DNA of 64,000 nt from positions 343,535,870 through 343,599,869 of the forward strand of contig NC_081412.1 of NCBI RefSeq assembly GCF_030272615.1, read 5' to 3'. Source of the DNA: Cryptomeria japonica (lineage: Eukaryota; Streptophyta; Pinopsida; Cupressales; Cupressaceae). Below, piece by piece: positions 46,326 through 58,739 of the stretch. How positions within the stretch are numbered: the first letter of the stretch is position 1; each line of letters starts with the position of its first letter. A model generated the notes under the pieces. That model did no database searches. It was given only the letters and a program-made list of their open reading frames with translations, and was not told where the DNA came from. The position numbers and the translations under genes were made by a program.

Positions 46326-47891
46326 TCAATTAAGCAAGTGCACCAAGTCCTTGTTCTTCTGGATGGTAACCTTGTTTATTTCCTCCAATTCCTTCATAAT
46401 GAACCTGGAGGTCCCCTTATTTCTGCTCCTTCTTCTGGTCCTGGAACTAAGGCCCGTAGTTTTATTGCCACCTACAATAGAGTCTTCACCTCCCAGATCT
46501 TTCTTTCTGTTACTATCATTAGGATCACTATCAATAGGATTGGATTTGTACTCTGCCACCATGGAATTGATCTTTTCCAGCTCCTCCATACTATTATTCA
46601 TGGACTGCTTGCTTATGTAAACCAGATTCTTAAGGTTATTCTTGATCTCCTCCATATACTGCTCAACCTTCTCAATTCTTTGTTCATGTTTACATTTCAT
46701 AACCTCGACATCATGGGAAAGCTTCCGGGTCATAATCATGAGCTTCTCTATTTTGCTAGGCTTAGGCAAATGAGTGAAGATATCAATTATCTCCTTAATC
46801 TCCTCTTTGAGGGTATCAATCTCCTTCCTGCCCCACTTCCAACAGTTCTCATGGCTTCTAGTCGCTTCCATCACTAGATTCATCACATAACTTTCCTTTT
46901 GTAAACCACTATCCACATCTTTAGGCAGAGTCCCCTGCTTCTCCTTCAGGACATTAAGAGGAATGCCTAATTTGATTTCCTGGTCCAAGGTCTTGGGACC
47001 ATACTCTTTAGCAACCAACTTCTTCTTTTTAGAATAAGGCTCAGTTTTAGAAATCATCTTGTTGGTCGATTTATATTTACTTGCAACCCATCTGGGGGGG
47101 TTCTTGATACTATATGTTCTAGGAGTGACCAACATCTCACCCTCTTCAACCGGCTTATAATCAGGGTCAACAAGAGGTTTGGCACTCCCACTATCCTCCA
47201 TCTCCATATCCAAATCATAGACATATTGAACATTAGTATTAGGAATTTGACCTTTCTCAAAGAGAGAGGGCACAACTTCATGGACTTTGGCATACTCCAT
47301 AATGAGAACAATAAGCCCTTCATGGAGGACCAAATTATTCAGATTCTCAACATGTTTTTCAAGACTATTCTCCAAAGAAGAAACTAGATAGAAAGGAATC
47401 GAAATAACTTTGCCATGCCTAAAGTGATTCAAGATGGTAAAATGATAAGAAAAGATACTGGTATATCTGCCATCAAACGTAATGTACCTCATGATGAATT
47501 CAACCATATCCGCCTAGGGAGAGATTGGATCCTTTTTGTTGTAGCCACCATCAACTATTTTATTAACTCTTGAATGCTCCTTATCTTTATCAAAACAAAT
47601 CACCATGTCTTCCTCCCCTATTTTTCTATCTTTGTGAAACCTTCTGTCATTCATAGCCAAACCCCTAACTGTAGCCACCAAGGTTTCATCCAGCTGAAAT
47701 TTAGCACCATAAGCTCTCAAAACCCCTTTCTTCCACCCATTGACAAACGTTTCCATGAGTAGAGGAGAAGGGCCATGGAGTCTTTCCAAGAAGGGAACCA
47801 TTCCCCCATCAACAATTTCTTGCCACACCTCCTTATTTTTCTTCCATTTATCAAAAGTGGGTGGTTCTTGCCTATTCTTGTCCCCACCCAT
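46326..47891 (-). pseudogene. Paralog 4, best-preserved family member
   Basis: From ATG 47891 (MGGDKNRQEPPTF) one frame continues to 46326 with a single TAG at 47511-47513, about 521 codons. N-terminal part: WQEIVDGGMVPFLERLHG, FQLDETLVATVRGLAMNDRR. After the TAG: LEKHVENLNNLVLHEGLIV and LIMEYAKVHEV, the helical block shared with paralogs 1-3. The C-terminal half is basic (KKKKLVAKEYGPKTL) then coiled coil (IEKVEQYMEEIKNNLKNLV) and an Arg-rich tail. The frame is open upstream to 48080 but the extra residues are hydrophobic and unlike the family. Function unknown. It lies between a LINE RNase H remnant and a LINE-like 3' end. Confidence 0.65.
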
Positions 47892-48109
47892 AATGGTCCG
47901 AGTTGCCAAACAGAAGTAGGAAAAGGGCCACACTAGACAAGTCTCCAAACAAAAGCAAGACATGGGCCACACAAGAAGACAAAAAATCCAGGCACAAGGG
48001 AAGTTTCTAGATCTTCGAATAGGGAAATCAAAAGGAAACCATTTCCCCAACAACTTAATCAAATCATGATTATTCTTCATTGATTACCGCAAGTGGATGG
48101 TATCATCAT

Positions 48110-48920
48110 ATGCCAGGTCGCACAAGTTTTTTTGGGAAAGAGTCCTGATTGCTCCATCATTTTGCCGCTGCGTAGCCCACTGCCATATTGGCCAATAAAT
48201 CTGCCGCTTTATTGCCTTCCCGAAATAAGTGAGAAATTTTGAATTCATCCAACTCTTTAATCATGTCACAATAATATTTGATCAAGTTGGCAATAGTCTA
48301 GCTAGGATCCGTACACCCACTTAAACAATTGCTAATATTGAGTGAGTCAGATTCCAGCCTGACCTTTCTAAATCCTTCCCTTTTAGCCATGTGTAACCCA
48401 AAATGGGTAGTGCTGGCCTCTACAAAATGGTTGGACTGGGTGCCCAGAGGGAGCACCACCGTAGAAACCAACATACCCATATGATTTTGAGCCACTCCCC
48501 CAGACCCAGCCGGCTCAAGATTCCCTTTAGATGCCCCATCCACATTGATTTTGATCCATCCCATAGGAGGGATGCCATAAAACATTTTGTCTGCACTGTT
48601 TAATTTTGTGCACCGGAATGGAGATATTCCAACCAATTTTCCACCATTTGATAGTATCCCACTCCTCCTAGAGAGTAGGGAGGGGATGGTCTTTCCCTCT
48701 ACTGGGGCAAGAGTGAAGAAAATTCTCTTTGATAGCATTTATAATTCTAATAGCCACAACAAGAAGAAGAGATTCCAAATCTCTAAAAACTGTATTTTTT
48801 CTTTCTTTCCAAATACCCCAAGCAATATGAGGAAGAGACATATTCTAGAGGACTCCCAAAGCCTGATTGTCAAAGGGGCACTTCCATCCAAACCAAAACC
48901 TTTGAAAAAAATCAACTAAT
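48110..48920 (-). pseudogene. LINE (non-LTR retrotransposon) ORF2 C-terminus with RNase H-like domain
   Basis: 48298-48738 carries MGWIKINVDGASKGN (catalytic Asp), GSGGVAQNHMGMLV, FVEASTTHFGLHMA (Glu) and VRLESDSLNI (Asp), the RVT_3-type RNase H. After a TAG it continues to HLFREGNKAADLLANMA near 48190. Upstream in another frame is IAWGIWKERKNTVFRD near 48830-48780, the segment following the zinc-binding part of LINE RT. 5' truncated and frameshifted. Confidence 0.85.
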
Positions 48921-50104
48921 CTAGTTAACATCACTTATTTTATTCTAATGATTAATCAAATCAATATTTCACATAATATAATACCAAATCATGAAATAGG
49001 TCAATCTCAATCATCCAACACAATAGGTCTATCTCATGCCATAACAACCACCCAATGGATCAAGTATCGATATCAATCATGCAATGGTTCTCACAACCAA
49101 GCACAAAAATAAAGAACACATCTCAATGAAATAGCATAACCAAATCACCATGAAGTAATGCAATACATCATTGGTCTAGAATGATCACAAACATTTATCA
49201 AAATTGAGCATAAGATAGCACTCAAGATCACATACACTAAAACAATGAAGAGTCCAAAGAAAGATCAAAGGAGTACTAGATGACATCCAAAATGCAAGAG
49301 ACACAATCCACAACATAAAGATAAGTCCACATCAAAAAGTATGAAATGTAGAAAAGAAGATGAGAGGAGCATTACAAATTGTTTTACAATAAAATATAAA
49401 AGAATTGAATTTACACAAACATTACTTTTTTCAAATTTTCAAGAATTCTCATGCCTTAGCATTTTTCAAATTTTAACAATAACTAATTACACTCAAATTT
49501 TAAAAGATACATGTACCTTATAGACTTTCTACATTAAAAAAATCTATCTTATCAAAGGAAATAATCTTGTTTTAGATTTCTCAATAGAAAATACATGCAC
49601 TCAAACAATCCTATTCTTCTCTTTTTAGATGTTTTTTGTTTTTTAAAATACATACTTTCAACATTTCATTTTGAAATTAAGGTAGAGAAAGGATTATTAA
49701 TTCTTTAAAGAGTGAAAAAAAAATAGATAACCTGAATTGACAAATATCAAATTCCTATTTTTGTTAAGCCAAGCTCCTTTTTGTGCATCAAATCTTCATG
49801 CTCCTACAATCTTGATTCCTCCTTCGAAATGAAACTTCTATATTCTAAAAAAAATTCTAATCAAATTTTTTCACAAAACTAAAACTAACTCATCAAAAGT
49901 AAAAAAAAAAACTTGCTCACCAAATTTCTTCAACTACAACTGATGAAAGTTCACAACATGAAAGTTTCACAATTACTACTAAATGCGTTTCTTTAACCTC
50001 ATTATATAGAAACTGGAGGAATGTTTTAGTGTTTTAAAACTAATTAATATTGTTGAAAGTTTCCAACTGAAATAAGTTTTTATACTAATATTAAATTCCA
50101 CTTC
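48921..50104. other. AT-rich DNA, nothing recognised
   Basis: No ORF, LTR or repeat array that I can support. Short oligo-A and oligo-T runs only. Confidence 0.5.
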
Positions 50105-51173
50105 AAGATTGTTGGTATTTTGGTATGGTTTTGTCATTGATGTCAATACCTGCTAAATACACCTACTTTGGAGATCCAACAACATTCACTAGCAATAAGT
50201 AAACTGTTCAAAATAGTCACCGGTATATGGTTAACCGACAAGATATAATGTTCACCGGTACCTGCATTGACATGGAAGACACCTGGTAATGTTGAAAACA
50301 TCATGTGGACACTTTTCTTTGAACTAATAATCATTGGCATATTCTTATTTGCATATTTGCTTTTACCGGCAAATAGGTCTAGGTTATCTAGGGTTACACC
50401 GACAGGCTTATCTTTTCCAGATCAGCATGGCATGCTATGGAGATGATTTATTATTGTTGTAAATACATTAAGTTGACATGTTCAATCGGTTATTGCATCA
50501 GATATTGTATTATTTGTAAAATGTTTTATTGTAATATCTTGTAGAGCCGACCTACTAAAATTGGTCTTAGGGTATGATATAAATGTAAGATCTTATTTGT
50601 AAGATCAAAGTGTGGAATGCGAAAAACATTTAAGGAAGGATATATGTGAGATCAAGTAGAGATATACACGAAGACATCATTTGAAGGTGAAGCTAGGTTT
50701 TTGTAGAAGCATATCAGCATTACACCGATACTGAATCCAGCATATGAAGATGCTATTTTGTGCAGTACATTCTCATTGGATTTAACCATCCAACTGTAGT
50801 CATTGTGACTCCCATCTGTGATTGAGCAGTGAGCTCTAGGCTATTGGCCTTTCTGCATGTGCAGACCCCTCTTGTACACTTACTATTTGCAGTAGTATCA
50901 TCTGATTGTGGGTAAGGTTTCCCATCGTGGTTTTTCCCCTTACAGGGTTTCCACGTACAAATTTTTGTGTCATGTGTTGTGGATGACTTTATGTTTATGT
51001 TTCATACATTAATTCTTACCGGTATAAGCAATTTTCTATTAACACTGTTTATCGGCATACTTAACTGTCTTACCGGTACTAAGCATTAAGTTGGTTAATA
51101 AGATTTTGGTTTGAATTTATTGGACAACTGATTCACCCCCCCCCTCTCAGTTGTCCCCGGGACCTACAAAGAT
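50105..51173 (+). mobile_element. Solo LTR of the copia A family with AAGAT duplications
   Basis: The LTR spans 50110-51168 (1059 bp), TGTTGGTATTTTGGTATGG to CCCCGGGACCTACA, opposite in orientation to copia A. AAGAT precedes (50105-50109) and follows (51169-51173). No PBS or PPT lies beyond it. This is the classic result of recombination between the two LTRs of one insertion. Confidence 0.95.
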
Positions 51174-52675
51174 AAATTCTCATTGTTTTTTTGCAAATTT
51201 TCTAAAGATAAGAATTCATCTTCCATTTATTTGTAATAAGCATAGAATGAATGTGTAACTTCTACTTATAATATATATATATTTTTATTTTATTTTCTTT
51301 TCAAATATTTTAAGATTTAATAAATGATATGCCATGTGTAAATTATTTTATCTCTTTCTTTCAAATTTATTTATGGATTTCATATATTTTTAAATATTTA
51401 ATTGACTTTTTTCTAACTATTTTTATATATTAATTAATTTATGAGGTCAGTCTGAATTGTTCCTCTCATATCATCACCACACATGTCGTCGTCCTCATTT
51501 TGAACATGCCTGCTAACTATTTAGTATTTTCTCGGTGGACAAAATATGGAGATAGTATGGAAGGTGGGAAGGCCTATGGTGAGATGTGTGGGAAAGAGAG
51601 AGTAGCATGGAGAGATAAGGAGAGATAGCATGGAGTGATAAAGGAGTCACATTTGGAGAGGTAAGGTGGCAAGAAGATTGGTGTGTTGATTCCCAAAACC
51701 ATAGATTGGAAAACCAAAAGGCTTGCCAAATCTTCAAGTAATCCAATCAGCCTTGGCCAATGAATAGGGATGGTCGAAGACCGAATCCCTCTGCACTTTA
51801 GGCTCCATTGAACCTAGGTGGGTATACCTTTTCCTCTCAAGCACAAAAGAGATTATTTAAAATGGATTTAAGTCTTTTAGAAAATTACAAAAATGGCAAA
51901 TTGTTGTTCTGCAACTATGCTTTATTATGTGCTTTAACAGAATACTTTGAAAAGAAATGAAAATGTTTATGATAGTATAATAAAAATAAGGATTCTTTCA
52001 GGACTTCAAAAGAAATATGTAAAGATCAGTTCATATAGAATTTAAGAAGAATGTTTCTTTATCAAGGACGTTGAATGTATGATCAACCAAAACCTTAAAA
52101 GATAAATAGAAGACTAGTGCCTTTATCCAGGGGGTACTTATGACACTTTGTGGACATAAAATCTTATAAACTCCTGAGACAATATTGATCATCAACTATG
52201 AAGGTTTCAGTATGTGTTACACAACAATGAAAACCCAGTATCATGTTTAATGTAACAACATGTGATGGCACATCAATCACATGACAGATTTATCAAGAGG
52301 ACATAATAACTCATCAACACAAAAGTATGCACAATACTTAGGGAAATAAACAACGAACCTTCATATATTGATCCTTAAGAGATGATTGCATACATAAGCT
52401 GCACTTGAAAATACTCCATTACAATCTATTTGCATAAAAGGATACTTCTTTGTTCTATAGACTTCACTAATACATATAACTTACAGTCCTGCCTGACAGT
52501 ATGCTATTTCTAAAATCTGACCAATTACAGTCAAAATGACTCATTATAAATACATATGCTAAGAGGCACAAATGGAAAGACACACCCTTCCATTATCCTA
52601 ACAACTAGCTGAACAGTAACTAAACAACCTAACTAAAACACCGATTGCATTACAAACACAAAACTAAACAATGAC
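51174..52675. other. AT-rich DNA downstream of paralog 2
   Basis: No coding frame. 51540-51680 has agagataaggagaga/gagtgataaaggag words that recur at 57440-57570. That could mark the two ends of one element carrying paralog 2, but the match is too weak to call LTRs. Confidence 0.4.
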
Positions 52676-55593
52676 TTAAGGCTTTCGATCCAGCCGGTGT
52701 CCGCACTTTTGAATGTGCCATAAATAGCCTAGGTCTTTGTAAGTTGTTGCATTAAAGATCGCATCCCTGGCTGCATTCTTGATCCTGTAAAGATTCTCAA
52801 ACTGGTCGACAGTGTCATTCATATCAAGGATATATGTTTTGGCAATGGCTTGGGCTGCACTAAGTAAAGACTTACACTCAAAAAGCCATATGGTCTTATC
52901 TTTAATTACTCCTGCATCATCTACCAAATAGGGAACCCCATGTTGAACAATTTGCTAGCATCATCAAATTCCAACTTCAATTCCTTTGCAGCTTCCTCAT
53001 GTGTGACAAGCAAACCTCGAACCTTCCTTTTTACCTTTTCTTTAGTTGACACATCTTGCAACAACAGGTTGAGTCTATCTCAAATTTTGGTGTGTGAAAC
53101 CATATTGTCCATGTTCCTCTGTTATACACCCCAGAACTCATCCAACACCTTCTCCAAATTCTCATATCTCTTATTCAACAAAACACAAGCGATGTCAACC
53201 CTGATGCTTTTCATCTCCCTCTTCAACTTAGTATGCTCATAAGCCAATTTTTTGAATTTCTTCTTTCATTGACCTCCCAAATCAGTAATTTGAGAGATCA
53301 GATGCCCACTCCTCTTAAGGGTTTCTTCATATAAGGCCTTGTATTTATTCTTCTCTGCTATCTCATGCTTCATCTGGGCCTTATTGAATTTTGAAATATT
53401 AAAACCTATATCGGCCGTGACCATAGGGTCTACTTCTCCAACTTTCAGGGTCATCATGTGACCAAATTCTTTGTCCACATCTATGATTTTTGGCCTTTTA
53501 TTGGGAGGGTATAAGGCCCACAACAACATTTCTTCCTCATTTGGATCGTACCTTGATCCGATAAAAATGTCTTTTACTCCTTGGATATTCAATTTCATAT
53601 CCTTATTGTCTGAGTTCAGCAAAGAATCAAAGATAAACGAGGCACTCAGGTCCCAACCTGGAATCACAATTATTCTAGCCTCTACTAGTATTTGCCTCCC
53701 CTTTTGTGGGGTCATAGTCTCAACTTTTGTGTCAATATCTTCCTTCAATCTCTTCTTCATTTCTGCCTCATTTTCAGGGGTAATATTTGGCACTGCTTCC
53801 CTTAACTTCTTACCCTTGAAATGGTATAGGAATAATTTGAACTCTTTAGACTTTATAAATTGAGAATCTAACACAAAAGAAACATGCTCTATCATTCTTT
53901 CATCTGTTTCTGCCTTCTAGTGCAATGATGAGCCTCTCCTGTGCTTCTGGATCCTTTTCTTTCTCAGGTGCCTGGAGCTTGGAAACAACCTTGTTCTCCC
54001 CTAAGTCACTTTGGGCTTGTTCTTCCTCCATGTTTTCTAATCTCTTCCTTCTCTCCTCTAGTTTTTTCTCCAAGGTTTCCATAACATCCGCTAGTTCTTC
54101 CACCTTATTTCTACACATGTCTTTAAATTCATCCACTTGATGAAGAAAGTCTCTCAACTCTTGCCTCTTCCTTCTTGCATGGATGTAACCCTTAGGATCA
54201 TAATGTGTCCTAGACACATGTTGGAACAGGTTGTATTCATCCACCAACTTCCTATCAATGGCTTTATATTCTTTGGTAGATACAATTTTAAAGTCTTGGA
54301 AGTGAAGTGTACCAGGGAGGAAGGCTTGCTTGTGTGCACCTCCAAAATGCTTGGCATTAGAAACACTTAATTGCCTTACAATTTCCAAAAAAGCAATCCT
54401 ATCTGGTGCAGGTTTTGGTAGCACATAAGGATAACCTTCAAATCCATAGCATCGAACAAAAGTGATGTTTTGGCATGAGTACCAATCACCCCAATTGTGA
54501 TTGACCTTTGGATTTTTGTGCTCGCGAGGCCTAAGAAAATTCTTGACATCCTTAGAGAATGATCCCTGCAGTGGCTCACCAAAGAGAAAGAGAATTGGTT
54601 TAACAAAGAATTCCTCAAATTTGAGGTAATGAGAGTTCACATTTCTGTAATCCTAGATAGAAACCCACAATTGCACCGATTGATCTTGTCCATTCTTCCC
54701 TACTGTATTTAGACTCAAACCCTCTGGCCATAATCTCCTGAATCTCCCATAGAATAATATAATATGCATTAACAGTGAATAATGCTTGAAATGCTTATCT
54801 AGATTATCTTTCAAGTTCATGAAACCTTGATGCAGTCTGTCCACCAGGTACGAAGCGAAATCAAAAGCTCTAGGCTCAAACCTCTAGATATCTGCTACTA
54901 AAACCAATGGTCCTATGTTTGCCACATCAGGAGCTTCAACTCCTCCAACTTGGCCACAAGCCATATATGTATATTGTAGATACTTCTTGAAATAAGTTAT
55001 ATCATAAGGAGGGCTTTGTGGATTGCAAGGTTCCAACCCTGATATGTAGTATCCATTTTCCTATATTCCTCCTCCAAATCCATAAATGACAAAGGCACAT
55101 CTACCCCCAGATCCACTGCAAAAACTTCCTGAATTGTGGCTACCGCAAAGTGAACAAAAACCATCCCATCGGGAAAAAAAATGCATCACTTGTTTGCATC
55201 ATAATGTCTGACCAGGAGTTTTAAAAAGTCAATTTCTAAAAAAACATTAGGTACCATGAGTTTACCTAAATTGGTATTCCATGGGTTTGAAATTGGCATA
55301 GGCTCATCCTTGTGGAGGTAATGTAAAAGAAACAATTCATGCCCTCACACTGTTGTGAGTACATCTCCAATTTCTCTATACCTATCCTCCAATTGCTTGT
55401 GAATAGGAAAATTCACCTTAGCTCTACGTGACTTGGCTCCTGGAGAGCCCATCTGATCTATCATATCTTGGTTTAGCTTTCTTTGAGCGTCATTGACTTC
55501 ACCCTTAGATTTTTTTATCGCAGTACTAGACACTTCTACAACCTTTTGCTTCCCTTTTGAGATTGACCCTTCCATCTCTGCAAAATTCTTCAC
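52676..55593 (-). pseudogene. Paralog 2 of the unnamed family
   Basis: ATG 55593 (MKNFAEMEGSISKGKQ). The first ORF ends at 55345, then broken frames lead to 54844-53900: NLDKHFKHYSLLMHIILFY, a TAG, KFEEFFVKPILFLFGEPL, the family signature CYGFEGYPYVLP..LEIVRQL near 54460-54370, and a long coiled coil (EELADVMETLEKKLEERRKR). A frameshift near 53900 is followed by 209 codons (53266-53895) with RPKIIDVDKEFGHMMTLKVG, more coiled coil, and a C-terminal ORF 52676-52927. Hairpin array 55861-56860 lies just upstream. Function unknown. Confidence 0.6.
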
Positions 55594-55860
55594 TCGACAC
55601 TCAACAACTCATAAAACACCTGATACCTTTTCTGCAATAACTCTATGTGAAATACTGTTATGCAACACTGGTTATATATCCCAATGAGTCCAATCTTGTA
55701 CTTAATTAACACAATCTTGATGGATTTGCTTCATGTGGCAATAGATCTACTCCATAGATGCATTTAATTGAATCCATTTATGCCAGTTTTTCACATCAGG
55801 ACCTCCAACGGCTAATCAACAAGACCCTTTCGAATGATTCAATTGTTTGGTGCTGATTGT

Positions 55861-56860
55861 TATGACTTTACCACTTTTCACTTTCTGATCGGCACAAACT
55901 ATCTCGACCAAATTATTGGGTCTTAGGATAGCAATTTTTTCTCTATCCCGATGGTTCATTTCATCCTGATAGTCACCCTTTCAGTCTTAGTTTTGTCTTT
56001 TGTTTTAGTGCTCCATCGGCATAAATCTCCCCGATGCATTCACCTTTGGTTTCCTTCTACTTAACTCATTAGGTGTCGGTATTGTTTATTTCATGTCTCT
56101 CTGATGCCCCGATGATATCAATATACCAATCCGCATTCTACATAAACCCACCGTGTTATTGGCATAACTCATCTCGAAGAACTCCTCGCAACCCACCATT
56201 CACCTAAATGGTCCTATCAGGTTTCGGTATAACATAAAATTTCTTCCTTCAATGTCCCAATGAATCCTTAGTAGATGCTTTCTTTATCGACATAGCTGAC
56301 ACTGATGTCCCCATAAGCGTTTCTATCTTCATCGGGGGTCGGAATAGCCCTTTTCTATTCCTCCCAAAGTCCCGATGAGTCTCCGATGCACCTTTATGTT
56401 TAAATTTCTTCAAGTCTATTTTATCGGTATAAGTAATACTGATAGTTCCACCCTCTGACTCTTCATGTCATCGGGGATCCGCCTAACCATTGTTGTACTA
56501 TTCTGATATGGTTCCCTTTAGTCATCGGGTATCGGGATAGATTGTTCTCATTACTTCCGATCTCTCGATACTATATGATGAGCTTTGCCTTATCGTTACA
56601 AGTTACATCGATGGATTCATAGGCTATCGGTATAACAATTTCTATGTTTTTCTGATAAGCCGATGTATGCCGATAGGAAAACAACCGCCTTCTGTTTCAT
56701 CGGAACAAGCTATCCCGATGACATGACTTTCTCAAGAGTGCGCACCATGCTGAGTATTTTTTAAACACTCCAAAGCATCCGCATGCTATTTCATCGGTAT
56801 AAGTTATGCCGATACTCCTTTTTCTCTCCAATACTGTTTCATCGGGACTACTTATGCTGA
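55861..56860. repeat. ATCGG..CCGAT hairpin array upstream of paralog 2
   Basis: Roughly a dozen imperfect palindromes. Clear ones: atcggtataagttatgccgat at 56794-56814, tatcggtataagtaatac with tgata near 56421-56443, tcatcggaacaagctatc with ccgatga near 56698-56722, ggaatag..ctattcc at 56341-56361 inside catcggg..cccgatg. Arms start CATCGG or TATCGG and end CCGATG or CCGATA correspondingly. Non-coding. Confidence 0.75.
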
Positions 56861-56880
56861 GATTGAAATTTTGCAATTTA

Positions 56881-57656
56881 GCACAAATGGACCATCACTT
56901 TTGATTATTAGTGATCCCCACTTTTCTCATAGGGTCTAATACATATTAGAAGATAATCCTGGATCATACCATAATGACTTCTCTGCTGACAAAATGCCTC
57001 CATAATGGATTCCTTGTGCAGTCAATACTTAGTGCATGCCCTTAGTGTGCCCAAGTAATACCTTGATACTCCTGAAACAACTGATCCTTTAGAGGACTTT
57101 ACCCATGCTAACAAAATTTATGCACATGTAAACCAACAATAAATGCTCATATGATAAAAATGAAAAAAGAAAAAGGCCTCTATATAGCATAAAATATTTT
57201 GTAAAAATATGTGCTAACACGGTGAATGACTTAAACTACATATATTAAGATTACATTTCTAAGCTTAAAAGTGTTAAATACTCTAAGTTGAGTGACATTT
57301 TCTAGGCTTAATATGTTGCGTAATGTGTGTGGTCACACTAAGAATACACTTTTGGGCTTGAAAGTGTTAAACAATCAGAGTTGACTAACATTATCTAGGC
57401 TTAATATGTTACTTAGTGTGTGTGGTTTAAGGCTGGTTGAAGATCAGAGTGATAAGCTTTCTACAAAGATAAGGGGCCCCCTAACTGGAGTGATAAGGTG
57501 ACAAGGAGGAACATAGTGATAAGGAGATTGGAGAGATAAGGATTTAGGAATAATGGAGTGATAAGGCACCCTTGAGATGTAAGAAAAATCTGATCAGCAA
57601 GAGAAAAATTAGAGAGTTATTAATGCCTCTGCAAATCAAACATAACCATGGGGATG
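56881..57656. other. Non-coding with a 95 bp direct duplication
   Basis: aagcttaaaagtgttaaata..aggcttaatatgttgcgtaatgtgtgtggt near 57260-57331 returns near 57354-57426. From 57440 to 57560 the word agtgataagg recurs five times. No ORF. Confidence 0.55.
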
Positions 57657-57923
57657 GGTCCTGTTGATAGGTGTTTTGACACACTCACCAACAGTCAAGT
57701 AGTTTATGTGAACACTCACTACCTCTCTTGGAAAGAAGTAAGTTTTGGGAAACTAACTACTCCAAGGTCTCTATAGTTGGGTCTTGACGGTGATGGGCAA
57801 CTCAATGGTTGATGCGATTGTACCTGTCAAGGGGCCTACTAGTTGAAACAACTTTGAATTACCTACTTTTTTTTGTATTTTCTGATTTAGATTCTCTCTC
57901 AAAAAAAAAAAAAAAAAAAAAAA
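57657..57923 (+). mobile_element. Possible retroposon 3' end with poly(A)
   Basis: A unique-looking stretch (gggtcttgacggtgatgggc, ggttgatgcgattgtacctg) ends in ctctctc followed by an uninterrupted run of 23 A at about 57901-57923. A poly(A) tail on the plus strand suggests a LINE- or SINE-type insertion. Start and target duplication not determined. Confidence 0.4.
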
Positions 57924-58739
57924 GATAGATCAGGGAAACAAGGAAATACCAATGAAATTGATACAATAACAACTGAATGATCCACACGGTCAGAATTTCA
58001 TAGCCCAATATTATCAATATTACTAAATCAACATTTAAATGATGAACTCCAGAAAATATATAAAGTCAGAAAACTTCACATACCAACAGAAATGAATATC
58101 ATCAAACTAATAATCACCCTATCAATTTAATCCTCACATACCATTTACATGCGCAATATGATTCATAAAATAACAAAGTATCCAAAAGAACTAGTTTCTG
58201 ATTCAAAAATAGAAGTTACCAGATAACAAAGAACATAACCATATAGAACACACAAGTCAGGCAATCCACAAGATACTTTTTGTATTTAACCTTCAAAGAG
58301 TATCACAAAATCTTCTAAACTCATAAAATCTACATAAAAACCTCTAAAAGACTCTCTAAATTGGACCTCAAATCATCAATTCATGGACCATTACAATGAA
58401 TCAAAATTTCTAATTTATAGAGTTTCAAGTTTAGAATTCTAGGAATTAAAAGCTATCTGAACTAAGAGCTACCAAAACAAGGAGCTGCAGTTGATATGCA
58501 AGTCTCTGCCTTAAATTCCTATGAAACTACCAATTAACTATTACTACGAAACATGCGTTCCCGAAATTGGCCATTATAGCCATGCATAATTTTGCCCAAA
58601 AATTGAAGTCAGTGTTGTGAAGCAGTTGAACTCTCAGCCTTTGTGGTAATAAAAAATATCTTCAAAAAGAAGTCAAAATTGCATGTGCAGCAACTATATT
58701 TTCATCCTCTAGTCCTTCTATATCTCTTATAGTTACTGA
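57924..58739. other. AT-rich DNA, nothing recognised
   Basis: No frame or repeat that I can support. Possibly the 3' region of paralog 3. Confidence 0.4.

Noticed and set aside
46287-46877. 196-codon plus-strand ORF
   Set aside because: It lies antisense to paralog 4, which has a coherent 521-codon frame and family resemblance. The plus frame has no recognisable domain.
51540-57600. LTR pair around paralog 2 from agagataagg/agtgataagg words
   Set aside because: Only short words match and no common TG..CA termini, PBS or PPT could be defined.
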